The notes: generated by a model from the sequence alone, not told the origin. A stretch of 64,000 bases of DNA from CAG-411 sp963643465 (GCA_963643465.1 CAVIJT010000004.1:1-64000), one strand, 5' to 3'; shown: positions 8,569 to 16,887, numbered from the stretch's first letter. Translations and numbers: made by a program.

Positions 8569-8978
8569 TACATGGTCCCCCTTTCTCTGTTTTGTTGGTA
8601 AGATTGGAAAAAATTTTCTATTAAAGGAATTAGTTGGTTGCGTGTAAAATTACCGCTTTCACCTACTGGAAGAAAATCTTTCATGGATTGATAGGTGTGG
8701 TACAATTTTTGCGTTTTTACAAAATTCATTAAAGTATTTAATGTTTCCGCTTCTTTTGGCGTGCTAATTTGTTGTAAACTTTGAAATAACCCTTCAAAGT
8801 CGGTAGCTTCAGATGAGACATTGCAGGCAGAAAGTTCAGGGGAACTGGTCTGAGAAAAGGTATCCATCAGTTCACTGGCTTTTATAATGACTTCCATATT
8901 GGCTCTGGATTGAGGTGCGATATAGGGAAGTGCAGCTTGCATCATTTCTGTAGCATGTTTAAAGTTCGAAGTGTTCAT
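8568..8978 (-). CDS. Helical hypothetical protein
   Basis: The product is about 136 residues. The start at 8978 (MNTSNFKHATEM) follows a clear AAGGAGG site; earlier in-frame codons have none. The N-terminal AALPYIAPQSRANMEVIIKA and later helical segments suggest an all-alpha soluble protein. It contains one cysteine. It forms a two-gene unit with the next gene, overlapping by one base. I do not recognise the family; such small helical pairs are common in Lachnospiraceae genomes but unassigned. Confidence 0.75.
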   Translation of the reverse strand: MNTSNFKHATEMMQAALPYIAPQSRANMEVIIKASELMDTFSQTSSPELSACNVSSEATDFEGLFQSLQQISTPKEAETLNTLMNFVKTQKLYHTYQSMKDFLPVGESGNFTRNQLIPLIENFFQSYQQNRERGTM

Positions 8979-9110
8979 ATGTGTTATTTCCTCCTTATTA
9001 TTCGTATTACAGTATATGTGTGGAAGAGAAAAGATAGAACGTATCCTTTTGGTAGAAGAGATAGAGAAATTATGAAAAAGCACGAATTGCAAGTTTTCTT
9101 ATTATTTGGC

Positions 9111-9156
9111 ATAAAAAATAGGGTTACAGCACAAAGAAATTTGTAACTGCAACCCT
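9111..9156 (-). terminator. Terminator of luxS
   Basis: On the minus strand, AGGGTTGCAG and CTGTAACCCT form a stem followed by ATTTTTTAT. It lies 20 nt past the luxS stop. Confidence 0.75.
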
Positions 9157-9176
9157 GTGATAACATGGGAAATTTA

Positions 9177-9659
9177 CTACGCTTCAGGATAGATAAGATG
9201 GCTATCATCAATTTGATATAGCACTTCGTCTAAATATTTTTTGGCAAGATATTTTGCCATATTCAAATTCATATCTAAGTAGTTGCCACAGTTGTAAGCA
9301 GCAGCTCCTGGAACTTCTCCTTCAAAATCACGGATAAACTCAAACATGGAGATTATTAAGGAAACAATATCTTTGGATTGATAGTCTCCAGCTAATAATA
9401 GATAAAAACCAGTGCGGCATCCCATAGGACCAAAGTAAATCGTCTTATCAGCATATTCTGGGTGGTTTCGAAGGTATGTGGCAGCCAAGTGTTCAATGGT
9501 GTGTACTTCTGCGGTATTCATAACTGGTTCAAAATTAGGGCGTGTCATCCGCAAGTCAAATGTAGTGACGGTTTCTGCTCCAATGGCATCTTTTCTGGAT
9601 ACATAAATGCCAGGTAATAATTTTAAATGGTTTATAGTAAAACTTGCAATTTGTTTCAT
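9177..9659 (-). CDS. luxS: S-ribosylhomocysteine lyase
   Basis: LuxS splits S-ribosylhomocysteine into homocysteine and DPD, the precursor of autoinducer 2, within the activated methyl cycle. The iron-binding HTIEHLAAT motif and the GPMGCRTGFYLLLAG segment with the catalytic cysteine are both present. The third metal ligand region is near AYNCGNYLDMN. The start at 9659 (MKQIASF) is chosen from GAAAGGA 8 nt upstream, giving 160 residues, the usual length. It is a single-gene unit with its own promoter and terminator. The role in signalling rather than detoxification cannot be read from sequence. Confidence 0.97.
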   Translation of the reverse strand: MKQIASFTINHLKLLPGIYVSRKDAIGAETVTTFDLRMTRPNFEPVMNTAEVHTIEHLAATYLRNHPEYADKTIYFGPMGCRTGFYLLLAGDYQSKDIVSLIISMFEFIRDFEGEVPGAAAYNCGNYLDMNLNMAKYLAKKYLDEVLYQIDDSHLIYPEA

Positions 9660-9689
9660 ATACATTGTCCTTTCTTTTTGATGTATTCT

Positions 9690-9719
9690 TATATACTTAG
9701 TTTGGTTGTAACAGTACAA
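9690..9719 (-). promoter_or_regulatory. Promoter of luxS
   Basis: On the minus strand, TTGTAC, an 18-nt spacer, TATATA, about 30 nt before the luxS start. Confidence 0.5.
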
Positions 9720-9765
9720 GTCCCTTTGCGTAGTCTGTTTATCATTATATCATAAGAAACTTATT

Positions 9766-9794
9766 TTGACTATAAAGGTTGAATGTGTTACACT
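9766..9794 (+). promoter_or_regulatory. Promoter of trpS
   Basis: TTGACT, a 17-nt spacer, TACACT. The resulting ~138-nt leader contains a 20-nt direct repeat (9803-9823 and 9844-9863). Confidence 0.6.
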
Positions 9795-9802
9795 TAAGGT
9801 TG

Positions 9803-9863
9803 TTGCGTGGGTTACTGTTTACAGGTTTCCTACGGAATGTAATTTGCGTGGTTACTATTTATA
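9803..9863 (+). repeat. Direct repeat in the trpS leader
   Basis: TTGCGTGGGTTACTGTTTAC at 9803 recurs as TTGCGTGGTTACTATTTATA at 9844, a 41-nt period. No T-box sequence is seen. Its function is unknown. Confidence 0.55.
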
Positions 9864-9938
9864 TGTGACTAGATGGAATAGTAATGGAGCGACTGATTTG
9901 TAATAAAATGAACATAACAGAGAATTAGGAGGATTATC

Positions 9939-10943
9939 ATGATTGGAGATAAGAAAGTTTTATATAGTGGTATGCAGGCAACCGGTAACTTAACTCTTGG
10001 TAATTATTTAGGAGCATTAAAAAACTGGATTACATTATCAGATGAGTATGAATGCTTTTATGGAGTTATGGATTTGCATTCTTTAACCATCAGACAAGAT
10101 CCTGCGGAATTTCGTAAGAGAGCAAGAACGTTGTATACATTGTATGTTGCAGCGGGATTAGATCCAGAAAAGAATTGTGTGTATTTTCAGTCTCATGTGT
10201 CATCTCATGCAGAGCTTGCATGGTTATTGAATTGTTTTACCTATATGGGAGAATTAAATCGTATGACACAGTTTAAGGATAAGTCAGCAAAGCATGCAGA
10301 CAATATCAATGCTGGACTTTTTACATATCCAGTGCTTATGGCAGCAGATATTTTGTTGTATCAGGCAGATGTAGTGCCTGTGGGGGCAGATCAGATGCAG
10401 CATTTGGAAATCACAAGAGATATTGCTGAAAGATTTAACAATCTTTATGGCGATGTATTTACCATTCCAGAGGCATATGTAGGAAAGAGTGGAGCAAGAA
10501 TTATGAGCTTGCAGGACCCTACCAAAAAGATGTCAAAGTCAGATGAAAATTTGAATGCCAGCATTTATTTGTTAGATGATCCGGATACCATTATTCGTAA
10601 ATTTAAGAGAGCTATAACAGATTCAGGAAGTGAGATTCGCTATTCGGAGGATAAGCCGGGAATTCGTAATCTTATGGATATTTATGGAGCTACAACTGGA
10701 AAGACAAAAGAAGAGATAGAAAAAGAGTTTGATGGCAAGGGATATGGGGACTTTAAACTTGCTGTTGGAGAAGCTGTGGTAGATGTGTTGAAGCCTTTAC
10801 AGGATCGTATGAAAGAGTTACAGGCAGATAAAAGTTATATTGATAGTGTCATTAAGGCAAATGATGAAAAAGCCCAGTATTATTCTATGAAAACATTGCG
10901 TAAAGTTCAGAAGAAGTTGGGATTGACAGAGAGAATTCGTTAG
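9939..10943 (+). CDS. trpS: Tryptophanyl-tRNA synthetase
   Basis: This class I synthetase charges tRNA-Trp. At 334 residues it has the bacterial TrpRS pattern: YSGMQATGNLTLGNYLGALKNW at the N-terminus (the HIGH-equivalent is LGNYLG), the tryptophan pocket segment with YPVLMAADILLY and VPVGADQMQHLEITRDIA, and KMSKSDEN near residue 196. AGGAGG lies 7 nt before the ATG. The long leader with a direct repeat suggests regulation, but no known tryptophan-responsive element is visible. Confidence 0.98.
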   Translation: MIGDKKVLYSGMQATGNLTLGNYLGALKNWITLSDEYECFYGVMDLHSLTIRQDPAEFRKRARTLYTLYVAAGLDPEKNCVYFQSHVSSHAELAWLLNCFTYMGELNRMTQFKDKSAKHADNINAGLFTYPVLMAADILLYQADVVPVGADQMQHLEITRDIAERFNNLYGDVFTIPEAYVGKSGARIMSLQDPTKKMSKSDENLNASIYLLDDPDTIIRKFKRAITDSGSEIRYSEDKPGIRNLMDIYGATTGKTKEEIEKEFDGKGYGDFKLAVGEAVVDVLKPLQDRMKELQADKSYIDSVIKANDEKAQYYSMKTLRKVQKKLGLTERIR

Positions 10944-11017
10944 AAAATATAAGAGTGGTTGCCATTTCTTTCCAATATTTATGGCAGAGTATGGAGAACC
11001 ATTGTAGGGGATAAAAC

Positions 11018-11650
11018 ATGATTAATCGAGAAGATATGTTAGAACTTACAAGGCGCATGACACCAAAGCGTACTTGTTTTCAACGTGTTGCAGGTGCCTA
11101 TATAGATAAAGAGGGGGTTGTGGACGGAACCTTTCATACACATTTTGGAAATTTATCTTTATCAGAAAGAGAGAAGAATTTGGCAATTGCAAAAAGTATT
11201 CCATTTGCAGAGACAAATAAGCAGTTAAAATCCTATACTTTTTCAAAAGGTAAGCAAGGGCAGGGCAGTATGTGGCAATTGCTTATGGGATTAAAGGAAT
11301 GTGGATTAAAAAATGATGCTATGTTGGAAGTTTTTTATGAATACATAGGAGAAAATCTGGTAAAGCCATATGAATATGTACTTCTTGTTTTTTATGGCAG
11401 TTATGATGTGCCTATAAAAGGAACGGATAAAGTGCGATTAGAAGAATCAGAAGAGATATATGATTTTTTGCTTCTAGCAGTTTGTCCATTGAAACAACAG
11501 TATGAATATGAAATGCCAGATAGTGGATTTTTGTTTCCGGCATTTGTGGACCGAAGTTCTGACCGAAATCGGGTACTAATTTATCAAAAAGATTGTTGTG
11601 ATGATAGAAGTGTATTTGCTCATTTGCTGGGGGGTCAAGAAGAAGCATGA
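11018..11650 (+). CDS. DUF4317 family protein, about half length
   Basis: This 210-residue protein begins like DUF4317 proteins (REDMLELTRRMTPKRTCFQRVAGAYID) and contains a KPYEYVLLVFYGSYDVP segment and SEEIYDFLLLAVCP typical of that family. As I recall, family members are about 400 residues, so this one stops near the middle, just after the FPAFVDRSSD segment. The stop is followed within ~12 nt by a RepB repeat on the other strand, so repeat insertion may have cut the gene. A short natural subfamily is the alternative. No continuing frame is seen downstream. Function is unknown. Confidence 0.7.
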   Translation: MINREDMLELTRRMTPKRTCFQRVAGAYIDKEGVVDGTFHTHFGNLSLSEREKNLAIAKSIPFAETNKQLKSYTFSKGKQGQGSMWQLLMGLKECGLKNDAMLEVFYEYIGENLVKPYEYVLLVFYGSYDVPIKGTDKVRLEESEEIYDFLLLAVCPLKQQYEYEMPDSGFLFPAFVDRSSDRNRVLIYQKDCCDDRSVFAHLLGGQEEA

Positions 11651-11661
11651 GAAACACCCTT

Positions 11662-11713
11662 TGCTCGTCAAATCTTCATGCAAGCACTTGAGTTTTCTCA
11701 CTATTGGCGTAAA
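11662..11713 (-). repeat. RepB repeat, copy on minus strand
   Basis: Read on the minus strand, 42 of 52 positions match the copy at 27651 by eye count, including AGTGCTT and ATGAAGATTTGAC. It begins directly 3' of the terminator that closes aroC. Confidence 0.75.
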
Positions 11714-11715
11714 TA

Positions 11716-11762
11716 AAAATGTGACACAGGCATATTGATTTTGCTTGTGTCACATTTTTTCT
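11716..11762. terminator. Bidirectional terminator between DUF4317 gene and aroC
   Basis: AATGTGACACAGGC pairs with GCTTGTGTCACATT, followed by a T run on the plus strand and flanked by AAATAAAAA giving T's on the minus strand. Confidence 0.85.
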
Positions 11763-12861
11763 ATCTTCTGTAAAATTCTGTGAATTTATCCATTCTTGCA
11801 CTCATGTTAGTAAAAAGCATGTCCAGTACAGTCATAGCAGCCATGGATTCAACGACTACTACACCTCTTGGCACAATGATTGGATCATGGCGGCCTCTAA
11901 TATTGATATCTATGTTTTCACCCATTTTTGATATGGTTTGCTGAGTGCCGCTAATAGATGGAGTTGGTTTGAATGCTGCGCGAAGAATGATTTCAGAGCC
12001 ATCGCTCAGACCACCAAGGATACCACCTGCGTTGTTACTTGTTTTGCGAATCTCAGAATTTTCAATATAAAAGTTATCATTGTCTTGTGAGCCGAGCATT
12101 TTGGCTGCCTCAAATCCTGCACCAATTTCTACACCTTTGATAGCACCAATGGACATAATACCTTTTGCCAGATTTGCATCTAACTTTTCGAATACAGTTT
12201 CTCCAATACCTGCTGGCATACCGCTAATGATACATTCTACAATACCGCCTGCAGAGTCTTGATTCTGCATAGTTTCAGAAAGAAAATCTTCCGCTTTTGC
12301 AGATGCTTCCAAATCAGGCATGTACAAAGGGCTTTGAAATACATTTTCTCGGTTGCATTTGGTGTAATCAATTTCGATAGGACCAATGGATTTTGTGTAA
12401 GCATTTACTTCGATACCGATTGTTTTCAAAATTAAAGAAGCTACTGCACCACCAGCAACTCTTGCGATAGTTTCTCTTCCAGAGGATCGTCCGCCACCTC
12501 TATAATCGCGAAAACCATATTTTTGGTCAAAAGTAAAATCTGCGTGTCCCGGACGATAGTAGCTTGCAATTTCGCTGTAATCTTGGGAACGCTGAGTTTT
12601 ATTATATACAATCATGGAAATTGGTGTTCCTGTTGTTCTTCCTTCAAAAGTACCGGAGAGAATCTCAATTTCATCACTTTCTTTTCGAGGGGTAGAATAT
12701 TTGGTTGCACCAGGTTTTCTTCTATCCATAAATGGTTGAATCATACTCTCGTTTAAAAATAGACCGGCTGGACATCCGTCAATTACAACGCCCACACCTT
12801 TTCCGTGCGATTCTCCCCATGTAGAAACGCGGAATATATTTCCGTAACTTGAACCTGCCAT
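11761..12861 (-). CDS. aroC: Chorismate synthase
   Basis: AroC makes chorismate from EPSP, the last common step of aromatic amino acid synthesis, using reduced FMN. At 366 residues it starts MAGSSYGNIFRVSTWGESHG, with the family signature GESHG and a conserved RPGHADFTFDQKYG and FRDYRGGGRSSGRETIARVA in the middle, and GGILGGLSDG in the C-terminal half. Its own promoter is visible upstream. The other late shikimate genes (aroA, tyrA) lie 9 kb away on the same strand. Confidence 0.98.
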   Translation of the reverse strand: MAGSSYGNIFRVSTWGESHGKGVGVVIDGCPAGLFLNESMIQPFMDRRKPGATKYSTPRKESDEIEILSGTFEGRTTGTPISMIVYNKTQRSQDYSEIASYYRPGHADFTFDQKYGFRDYRGGGRSSGRETIARVAGGAVASLILKTIGIEVNAYTKSIGPIEIDYTKCNRENVFQSPLYMPDLEASAKAEDFLSETMQNQDSAGGIVECIISGMPAGIGETVFEKLDANLAKGIMSIGAIKGVEIGAGFEAAKMLGSQDNDNFYIENSEIRKTSNNAGGILGGLSDGSEIILRAAFKPTPSISGTQQTISKMGENIDINIRGRHDPIIVPRGVVVVESMAAMTVLDMLFTNMSARMDKFTEFYRR

Positions 12862-12954
12862 AGTAATTACACGACCTTTCTTTGTTTATTAAAACTGTCA
12901 GTTGCCGTTTATAGGACATATACCTATAATGGCTGCAAGATTTTTACCTTTTCT

Positions 12955-12983
12955 ATTATATAGGAATCAAAAAAAGGTTTCAA
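12955..12983 (-). promoter_or_regulatory. Promoter of aroC
   Basis: On the minus strand, TTGAAA, a 17-nt spacer, TATAAT. It lies ~95 nt before the start. Confidence 0.7.
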
Positions 12984-13047
12984 GAAAATACGGACAAATA
13001 TACATAAGTTACATAAAATAATGTATGGACAGAATGGGGGAAGGTAT

Positions 13048-13227
13048 ATGAGGTATCGGAAAGAAGAAGAGGAGGATATTCTTGTGATTGAGGATAATAC
13101 TATATATGAAATTGACATGCATTGTATGAAGTGCAAGACCGAACATTGTCATGAAAGTGAAAAGCGTATGGGAAAATACGAGAAAAAAGCATATGATGAA
13201 TGGATAAATCGCTTTAGAGAAAAATAG
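13048..13227 (+). CDS. Small acidic/basic protein with CxxC
   Basis: The product is 59 residues from ATG 13048 (MRYRKEEEED), chosen because GGGGGAAGG lies just upstream; an ATG at 13021 has no such site. The middle reads IDMHCMKCKTEHCHESEK, with three cysteines and two histidines that could bind zinc. The ends are highly charged. No family is recognised. It is followed by a strong terminator, so it is a single-gene unit. Confidence 0.65.
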   Translation: MRYRKEEEEDILVIEDNTIYEIDMHCMKCKTEHCHESEKRMGKYEKKAYDEWINRFREK

Positions 13228-13236
13228 GAAGGATAA

Positions 13237-13275
13237 TTTTATGAGAAACTCACAAAGTGGGTTTCTCATAATTTT
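13237..13275 (+). terminator. Terminator of the small CxxC protein gene
   Basis: TATGAGAAAC and GTTTCTCATA form a stem followed by ATTTT. Confidence 0.8.
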
Positions 13276-13300
13276 AGTAAATGTTTTTTTGGATGTATGC

Positions 13301-13329
13301 TTGCTATCGTTAAAGGGACAACCTATAAT
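13301..13329 (+). promoter_or_regulatory. Promoter of the response regulator gene
   Basis: TTGCTA, a 17-nt spacer, TATAAT. Transcription would start near 13336, upstream of all candidate start codons of the regulator. Confidence 0.6.
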
Positions 13330-13377
13330 AGATACCATATGTTTAAAAATTTTTGTTTGTTTTATAAACAAGAATAA

Positions 13378-14064
13378 ATGGAAAACAGGACGGAGATGAA
13401 GAGGTTGAAACAAATATTAATTATTGATGATGATATACATATTGGAAATGTATTGGAAGAAACACTCATAAAAGAGGGATACGGTGTGTTACGTGCATAT
13501 TCGGGAACGGAAGCATTGTTTGTTCTTTCTAATACAAAGCCAGACCTTGTATTATTGGATTTGATGTTGCCTGGATTAAATGGAGACGAGGTACTTCCGC
13601 AGATAAAGGGGATTCCTGTTATTGTGGTAAGTGCAAAGGTTGATGTGGATAGTAAGGTAGATTTATTGCTTGGAGGTGCAGTGGATTATGTGACAAAACC
13701 CTTTCAAACAAAAGAGTTGTTAGCTCGGATTGCAGTACAGCTTCGTACTGGCTCAACTATGAACACACCTTCTCTTTTTACTTATGAGGATATAGTACTT
13801 AATATAGATACTCACGTGGTAATCATAGGTACGAGAGAGACAAAGCTAACTAGAACTGAATTCTCTATTCTAAAGATACTTATGCAAAATCCTACGCAGG
13901 TTATTACAAAATCACAATTTTTAGACCGTATCAGTCAAGATACTCCTGATTGTACGGAGAGTTCTTTGAAAATGCACATAAGCAATTTGCGGAAAAAACT
14001 TCGTGAAGTGAGTGGAAAGGAGTATATAGAAGCAATTTGGGGAATTGGTTTTAAGATGAAGTAA
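13378..14064 (+). CDS. OmpR-family response regulator
   Basis: The N-terminal receiver domain has the acidic pocket IIDDDIHIG, the phospho-acceptor D61 (LVLLDLMLPG) and the conserved lysine K107 (VTKPF). The C-terminal ~95 residues are a winged helix (KLTRTEFSILKILMQNP and LKMHISNLRKKL). The start is uncertain: ATG 13378 lacks a good ribosome site, while ATG 13393 or TTG 13402 (KQILIIDDD) would use GGACGGAG. It is the first of four genes with an ABC ATPase, permease and kinase, a layout used by lantibiotic or antimicrobial peptide sensing and resistance modules. It probably binds the TTTAC repeats upstream of the ATPase gene (inference). Confidence 0.93.
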   Translation: MENRTEMKRLKQILIIDDDIHIGNVLEETLIKEGYGVLRAYSGTEALFVLSNTKPDLVLLDLMLPGLNGDEVLPQIKGIPVIVVSAKVDVDSKVDLLLGGAVDYVTKPFQTKELLARIAVQLRTGSTMNTPSLFTYEDIVLNIDTHVVIIGTRETKLTRTEFSILKILMQNPTQVITKSQFLDRISQDTPDCTESSLKMHISNLRKKLREVSGKEYIEAIWGIGFKMK

Positions 14065-14073
14065 GAATAAATC

Positions 14074-14129
14074 TTTACCTTTTCTTTACTTTTTTCTTTA
14101 CCGTTTCCTTTACTATTATTTGGTAGAAT
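14074..14129 (+). promoter_or_regulatory. Four TTTAC direct repeats plus -10 box before the ABC genes
   Basis: TTTAC occurs at 14074, 14085, 14097 and 14109 (spacing 11, 12, 12), each followed by a T/C-rich half. A TAGAAT -10 box is at 14124-14129, and the last two repeats cover the -35 region. Helical-phase direct repeats are typical of OmpR-family binding sites. Confidence 0.7.
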
Positions 14130-14158
14130 GTCAGCATCGCATAAAGGAGGTTTATTTT

Positions 14159-15073
14159 ATGGAATATGTTCTTAAAACAAATGCTTTGAGTAAACAATAT
14201 AAAAATTTCAAAGCATTAAATGGATTATCTATGAGTGTTCCCAAAGGAGCAATTTACGGTTTTGTTGGGAAAAATGGTGCTGGCAAGACAACCTTAATTC
14301 GATTGATTTGTGGACTTCAGGAGCCTACCTCAGGAGAATATACATTGTATGGAAGAAAGCACACGGAACATGAAGTTGTAAAATCAAGAAGAAGAATGGG
14401 AGCTGTGGTAGAGAAACCATCCATTTATTTGGATATGACCGCAAAAGAGAATCTAAAACAGCAGTATCGCATTCTTGGACTTCCATCTTTTGATGGATTG
14501 GAGGAGATTCTTCAATTGGTAGGGCTCGGTGAAACCGGGGGGAAGAAAGTGAAAAATTTTTCTCTTGGTATGCGTCAGAGATTAGGAATTGCAATAGCTT
14601 TGGTTGGGGATCCAGATTTTTTAGTATTGGATGAGCCTATAAATGGTCTTGATCCACAGGGAATTATTGAAATCCGAGAATTGATTTTGAAACTTAATCG
14701 GGAACAACAAATTACGGTTTTAATATCCAGTCATATTCTGGATGAACTTTCCAAATTGGCAACACATTATGGTTTTATTGATAATGGACATATTGTGAAG
14801 GAAATTAGTGCAGAAGAATTGGAAGCTGCTTATAGAAAAGCTGTTCGTATGGAAGTCAGTGATACAAAGGCTCTTGCAAGGGTTCTTGATCAAATGAAAA
14901 TAGAGTATAACATCTTTTCTGAAACAATTGCAGATGTATTTGCAAAAGTAAATGTTTCTAAAATTGTATTGGCACTTACAGAAGAAAATTGTGAAGTAAT
15001 TTCTATGCAGGAAAGGGATGAAAGTTTGGAAAGTTATTATATTAGTCTAGTAGGAGGTGGAAAGAATGAATAA
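14159..15073 (+). CDS. ABC transporter ATP-binding protein
   Basis: This is the nucleotide-binding subunit of an ABC-2 type exporter, 304 residues. Walker A is GKNGAGKTT, the signature is FSLGMRQRLGIA, Walker B is FLVLDEPINGLDP and the switch histidine is SSHILDELS. The C-terminal ~90 residues are an extension common in bacitracin/lantibiotic-type (BcrA-like) ATPases. The ATG at 14159 has AAAGGAGG upstream. It overlaps the permease start by 8 nt. Substrate is unknown; context with a two-component pair suggests peptide antibiotic response. Confidence 0.95.
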   Translation: MEYVLKTNALSKQYKNFKALNGLSMSVPKGAIYGFVGKNGAGKTTLIRLICGLQEPTSGEYTLYGRKHTEHEVVKSRRRMGAVVEKPSIYLDMTAKENLKQQYRILGLPSFDGLEEILQLVGLGETGGKKVKNFSLGMRQRLGIAIALVGDPDFLVLDEPINGLDPQGIIEIRELILKLNREQQITVLISSHILDELSKLATHYGFIDNGHIVKEISAEELEAAYRKAVRMEVSDTKALARVLDQMKIEYNIFSETIADVFAKVNVSKIVLALTEENCEVISMQERDESLESYYISLVGGGKNE

Positions 15074-15926
15074 GTTGCTATCTGCCGAATTTGTAAGGCT
15101 ATTTAAAAGTTTGGTTTTTAGAATATGTTTGTTGGTATCAGGAGGATTTGGTATTTTTTTAGTTTTGATGCGGTGGTGGGATGTAAGGAAGAACGCTGCA
15201 ATATATGCGGATTTAAGTGTAGAGTATAGAAATGCAGACAATCTGATTTTTATGGGAGGATTTTATCTTATCTTTGCTGCTGCTGTACTTATTGGTGTTT
15301 TTGTAGGAACGGAATACTCCGATGGAACAATTAGAAATAAACTTACAGCAGGACACACAAGAGGAACGATTTATCTTTCTAAGTTTATTGTTTGCGCTGT
15401 TGCAGATGTTATGATCCATCTTTTGTATATTTTTGTTGTACTAATATTTGGAAATTGTTTGATTGGTGGAACGACTATGACAATAACAGAAGTTATTTCT
15501 TTTACACTGGTAGGCACAACGGCAATGCTTGGACTTACAGCATTGCTAATAGTATGTTCTATGTCTATACAGAGTAAGGCAATAGGATCTATTGTTTGTT
15601 TGGTAGTAGCACTTATTATGATGATTTTGGCAATTATGATTGGCACAAGATTGGAGGAGCCAAAATACTATGATGGTTATACTTATATTGACGAAAACAC
15701 AGGTGAAGCAGTAGTGGCTTCGAAAGAAAAAAATCCAAATTATTTAACAGGAACAAAACGGAAAGTGTATGCATTTTTAAATAATGTGCTTCCTGTTTCG
15801 CAATTATATCAGATTGTTGTTCGTGTATCGGATAATTTGTTCGTGATAGTGATTTCTGACTTAGTAATTATGATTGTTAGCACTGGTGCTGGAATGGTTA
15901 TTTTTGGAAAAAAGGATTTGAAGTAA
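15066..15926 (+). CDS. ABC-2 type transporter permease
   Basis: This is an integral membrane partner of the upstream ATPase, 286 residues with about six hydrophobic segments (starting FRICLLVSGGFGIFLVLM, then FYLIFAAAVLIGVFVG and others). A conserved GTEYSDGTIRNKLTAGHTRG cytoplasmic segment is characteristic of BcrB-like permeases. A hydrophilic stretch near residues 195-235 is probably extracytoplasmic. The ATG at 15066 is chosen because AGGAGGTGG precedes it; a GTG at 15057 overlaps that site. It is translationally coupled to the ATPase gene. Confidence 0.92.
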   Translation: MNKLLSAEFVRLFKSLVFRICLLVSGGFGIFLVLMRWWDVRKNAAIYADLSVEYRNADNLIFMGGFYLIFAAAVLIGVFVGTEYSDGTIRNKLTAGHTRGTIYLSKFIVCAVADVMIHLLYIFVVLIFGNCLIGGTTMTITEVISFTLVGTTAMLGLTALLIVCSMSIQSKAIGSIVCLVVALIMMILAIMIGTRLEEPKYYDGYTYIDENTGEAVVASKEKNPNYLTGTKRKVYAFLNNVLPVSQLYQIVVRVSDNLFVIVISDLVIMIVSTGAGMVIFGKKDLK

Positions 15927-15936
15927 GGAGATTTTT

Positions 15937-16845
15937 ATGGAAGTATGGTTATGGGGGTTAATCGGTGGTATGACTGTGATGGCAGTAATTATAAGTGCTC
16001 TTTTTGTGAAAATTCATCTTTTGCAAAAAGCTGCAAAGGAAATTGCAGATGCTTTGGCTGATAGACTCGTAACTGATACAAATACACTGATAGACATTTC
16101 TACGCGGGACAAATATATGTGTAATCTGGCAAATGCTATAAATATAGAGCTTCGTAAACTTCGCATGCAGAGGCATCGTTTTTTGCAGGGAGACACAGAA
16201 CTTAAAAATGCGGTTACAAACATCTCACACGATTTGCGAACTCCTTTAACGGCTATTTATGGGTATTTGGATTTACTTGAAAAAGAAGAAATGTCTCAAG
16301 ATGCCAATCGATATATTGAAGTCATTCGAAATCGAGCGGAGATATTGACACAGCTAACCGAGGAGTTGTTTCGATATGCGATCCTTGTTTCAAATGATGG
16401 AAATATTGTTATAGAGCCTGTTATTATCAACAACGTGTTAGAAGAGAGTATTGCAGTGTTTTATAAGGCTCTTAGTGAGCGGAAGATTATACCTACTATT
16501 CAAATACCGGATACCGAAGTAATTGGAATGTTGAATAGGGGAGCGTTATCTCGTGTTTTTGCAAATCTTTTGAATAATGCCATAAAGTATAGTGATGGAG
16601 ATTTAGAGATTACACTGTCGGAAACGGGAGAAATTATTTTTTCTAATATGGCATCGGAGTTAAATGAGGTACAAGTAGGAAAGTTATTTGATCGATTTTA
16701 TACGGTAGAGGCAGCCAGAAAATCCACAGGTTTAGGATTGGCGATTGCAAGAACTTTGGTGGAACAAATGAATGGAACCATTTTTGCTAAGTACGAAAAT
16801 AATAGATTAAGTATTTGTATTTGTTTCTTTAATGCAAATGTATAG
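15937..16845 (+). CDS. Sensor histidine kinase
   Basis: This 302-residue kinase has a single N-terminal membrane segment (WLWGLIGGMTVMAVIISALFV) and a short linker. The H-box is NISHDLRTPL with the histidine near residue 97, the N-box is VFANLLNNAIKYS, and the G-box region is STGLGLAIARTL. The usual DxGxG box is degenerate (ETGEIIFSNMA), a pattern I associate with kinases of peptide-sensing ABC modules. There is no extracellular sensor domain, so it may sense through the transporter (inference). It is the last gene of the operon, 10 nt after the permease. Confidence 0.93.
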   Translation: MEVWLWGLIGGMTVMAVIISALFVKIHLLQKAAKEIADALADRLVTDTNTLIDISTRDKYMCNLANAINIELRKLRMQRHRFLQGDTELKNAVTNISHDLRTPLTAIYGYLDLLEKEEMSQDANRYIEVIRNRAEILTQLTEELFRYAILVSNDGNIVIEPVIINNVLEESIAVFYKALSERKIIPTIQIPDTEVIGMLNRGALSRVFANLLNNAIKYSDGDLEITLSETGEIIFSNMASELNEVQVGKLFDRFYTVEAARKSTGLGLAIARTLVEQMNGTIFAKYENNRLSICICFFNANV

Positions 16846-16852
16846 AAAAAAG

Positions 16853-16887
16853 AAAAACCAGAAGCGCAGTACGCCTCTGGTTTTTTA
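16853..16887 (+). terminator. Terminator of the kinase/ABC operon
   Basis: AACCAGAAGCG and CGCCTCTGGTT pair around CAGTA, followed by TTTTTT. Confidence 0.85.

Noticed and set aside
8910..9146. Plus-strand open frame between the two helical proteins and luxS
   Set aside because: It overlaps the start region of the opposite gene and the luxS terminator, with no ribosome site or family resemblance.
9795..9938. T-box or TRAP-type element before trpS
   Set aside because: There is no T-box core, no anti-terminator pair and no run of GAG/TAG triplets; only a direct repeat is seen.
13009..13413. Minus-strand open frame spanning the small CxxC gene and its promoter region
   Set aside because: It covers a terminator and a promoter, has no ribosome site and reads as AT-rich, phenylalanine-rich noise.
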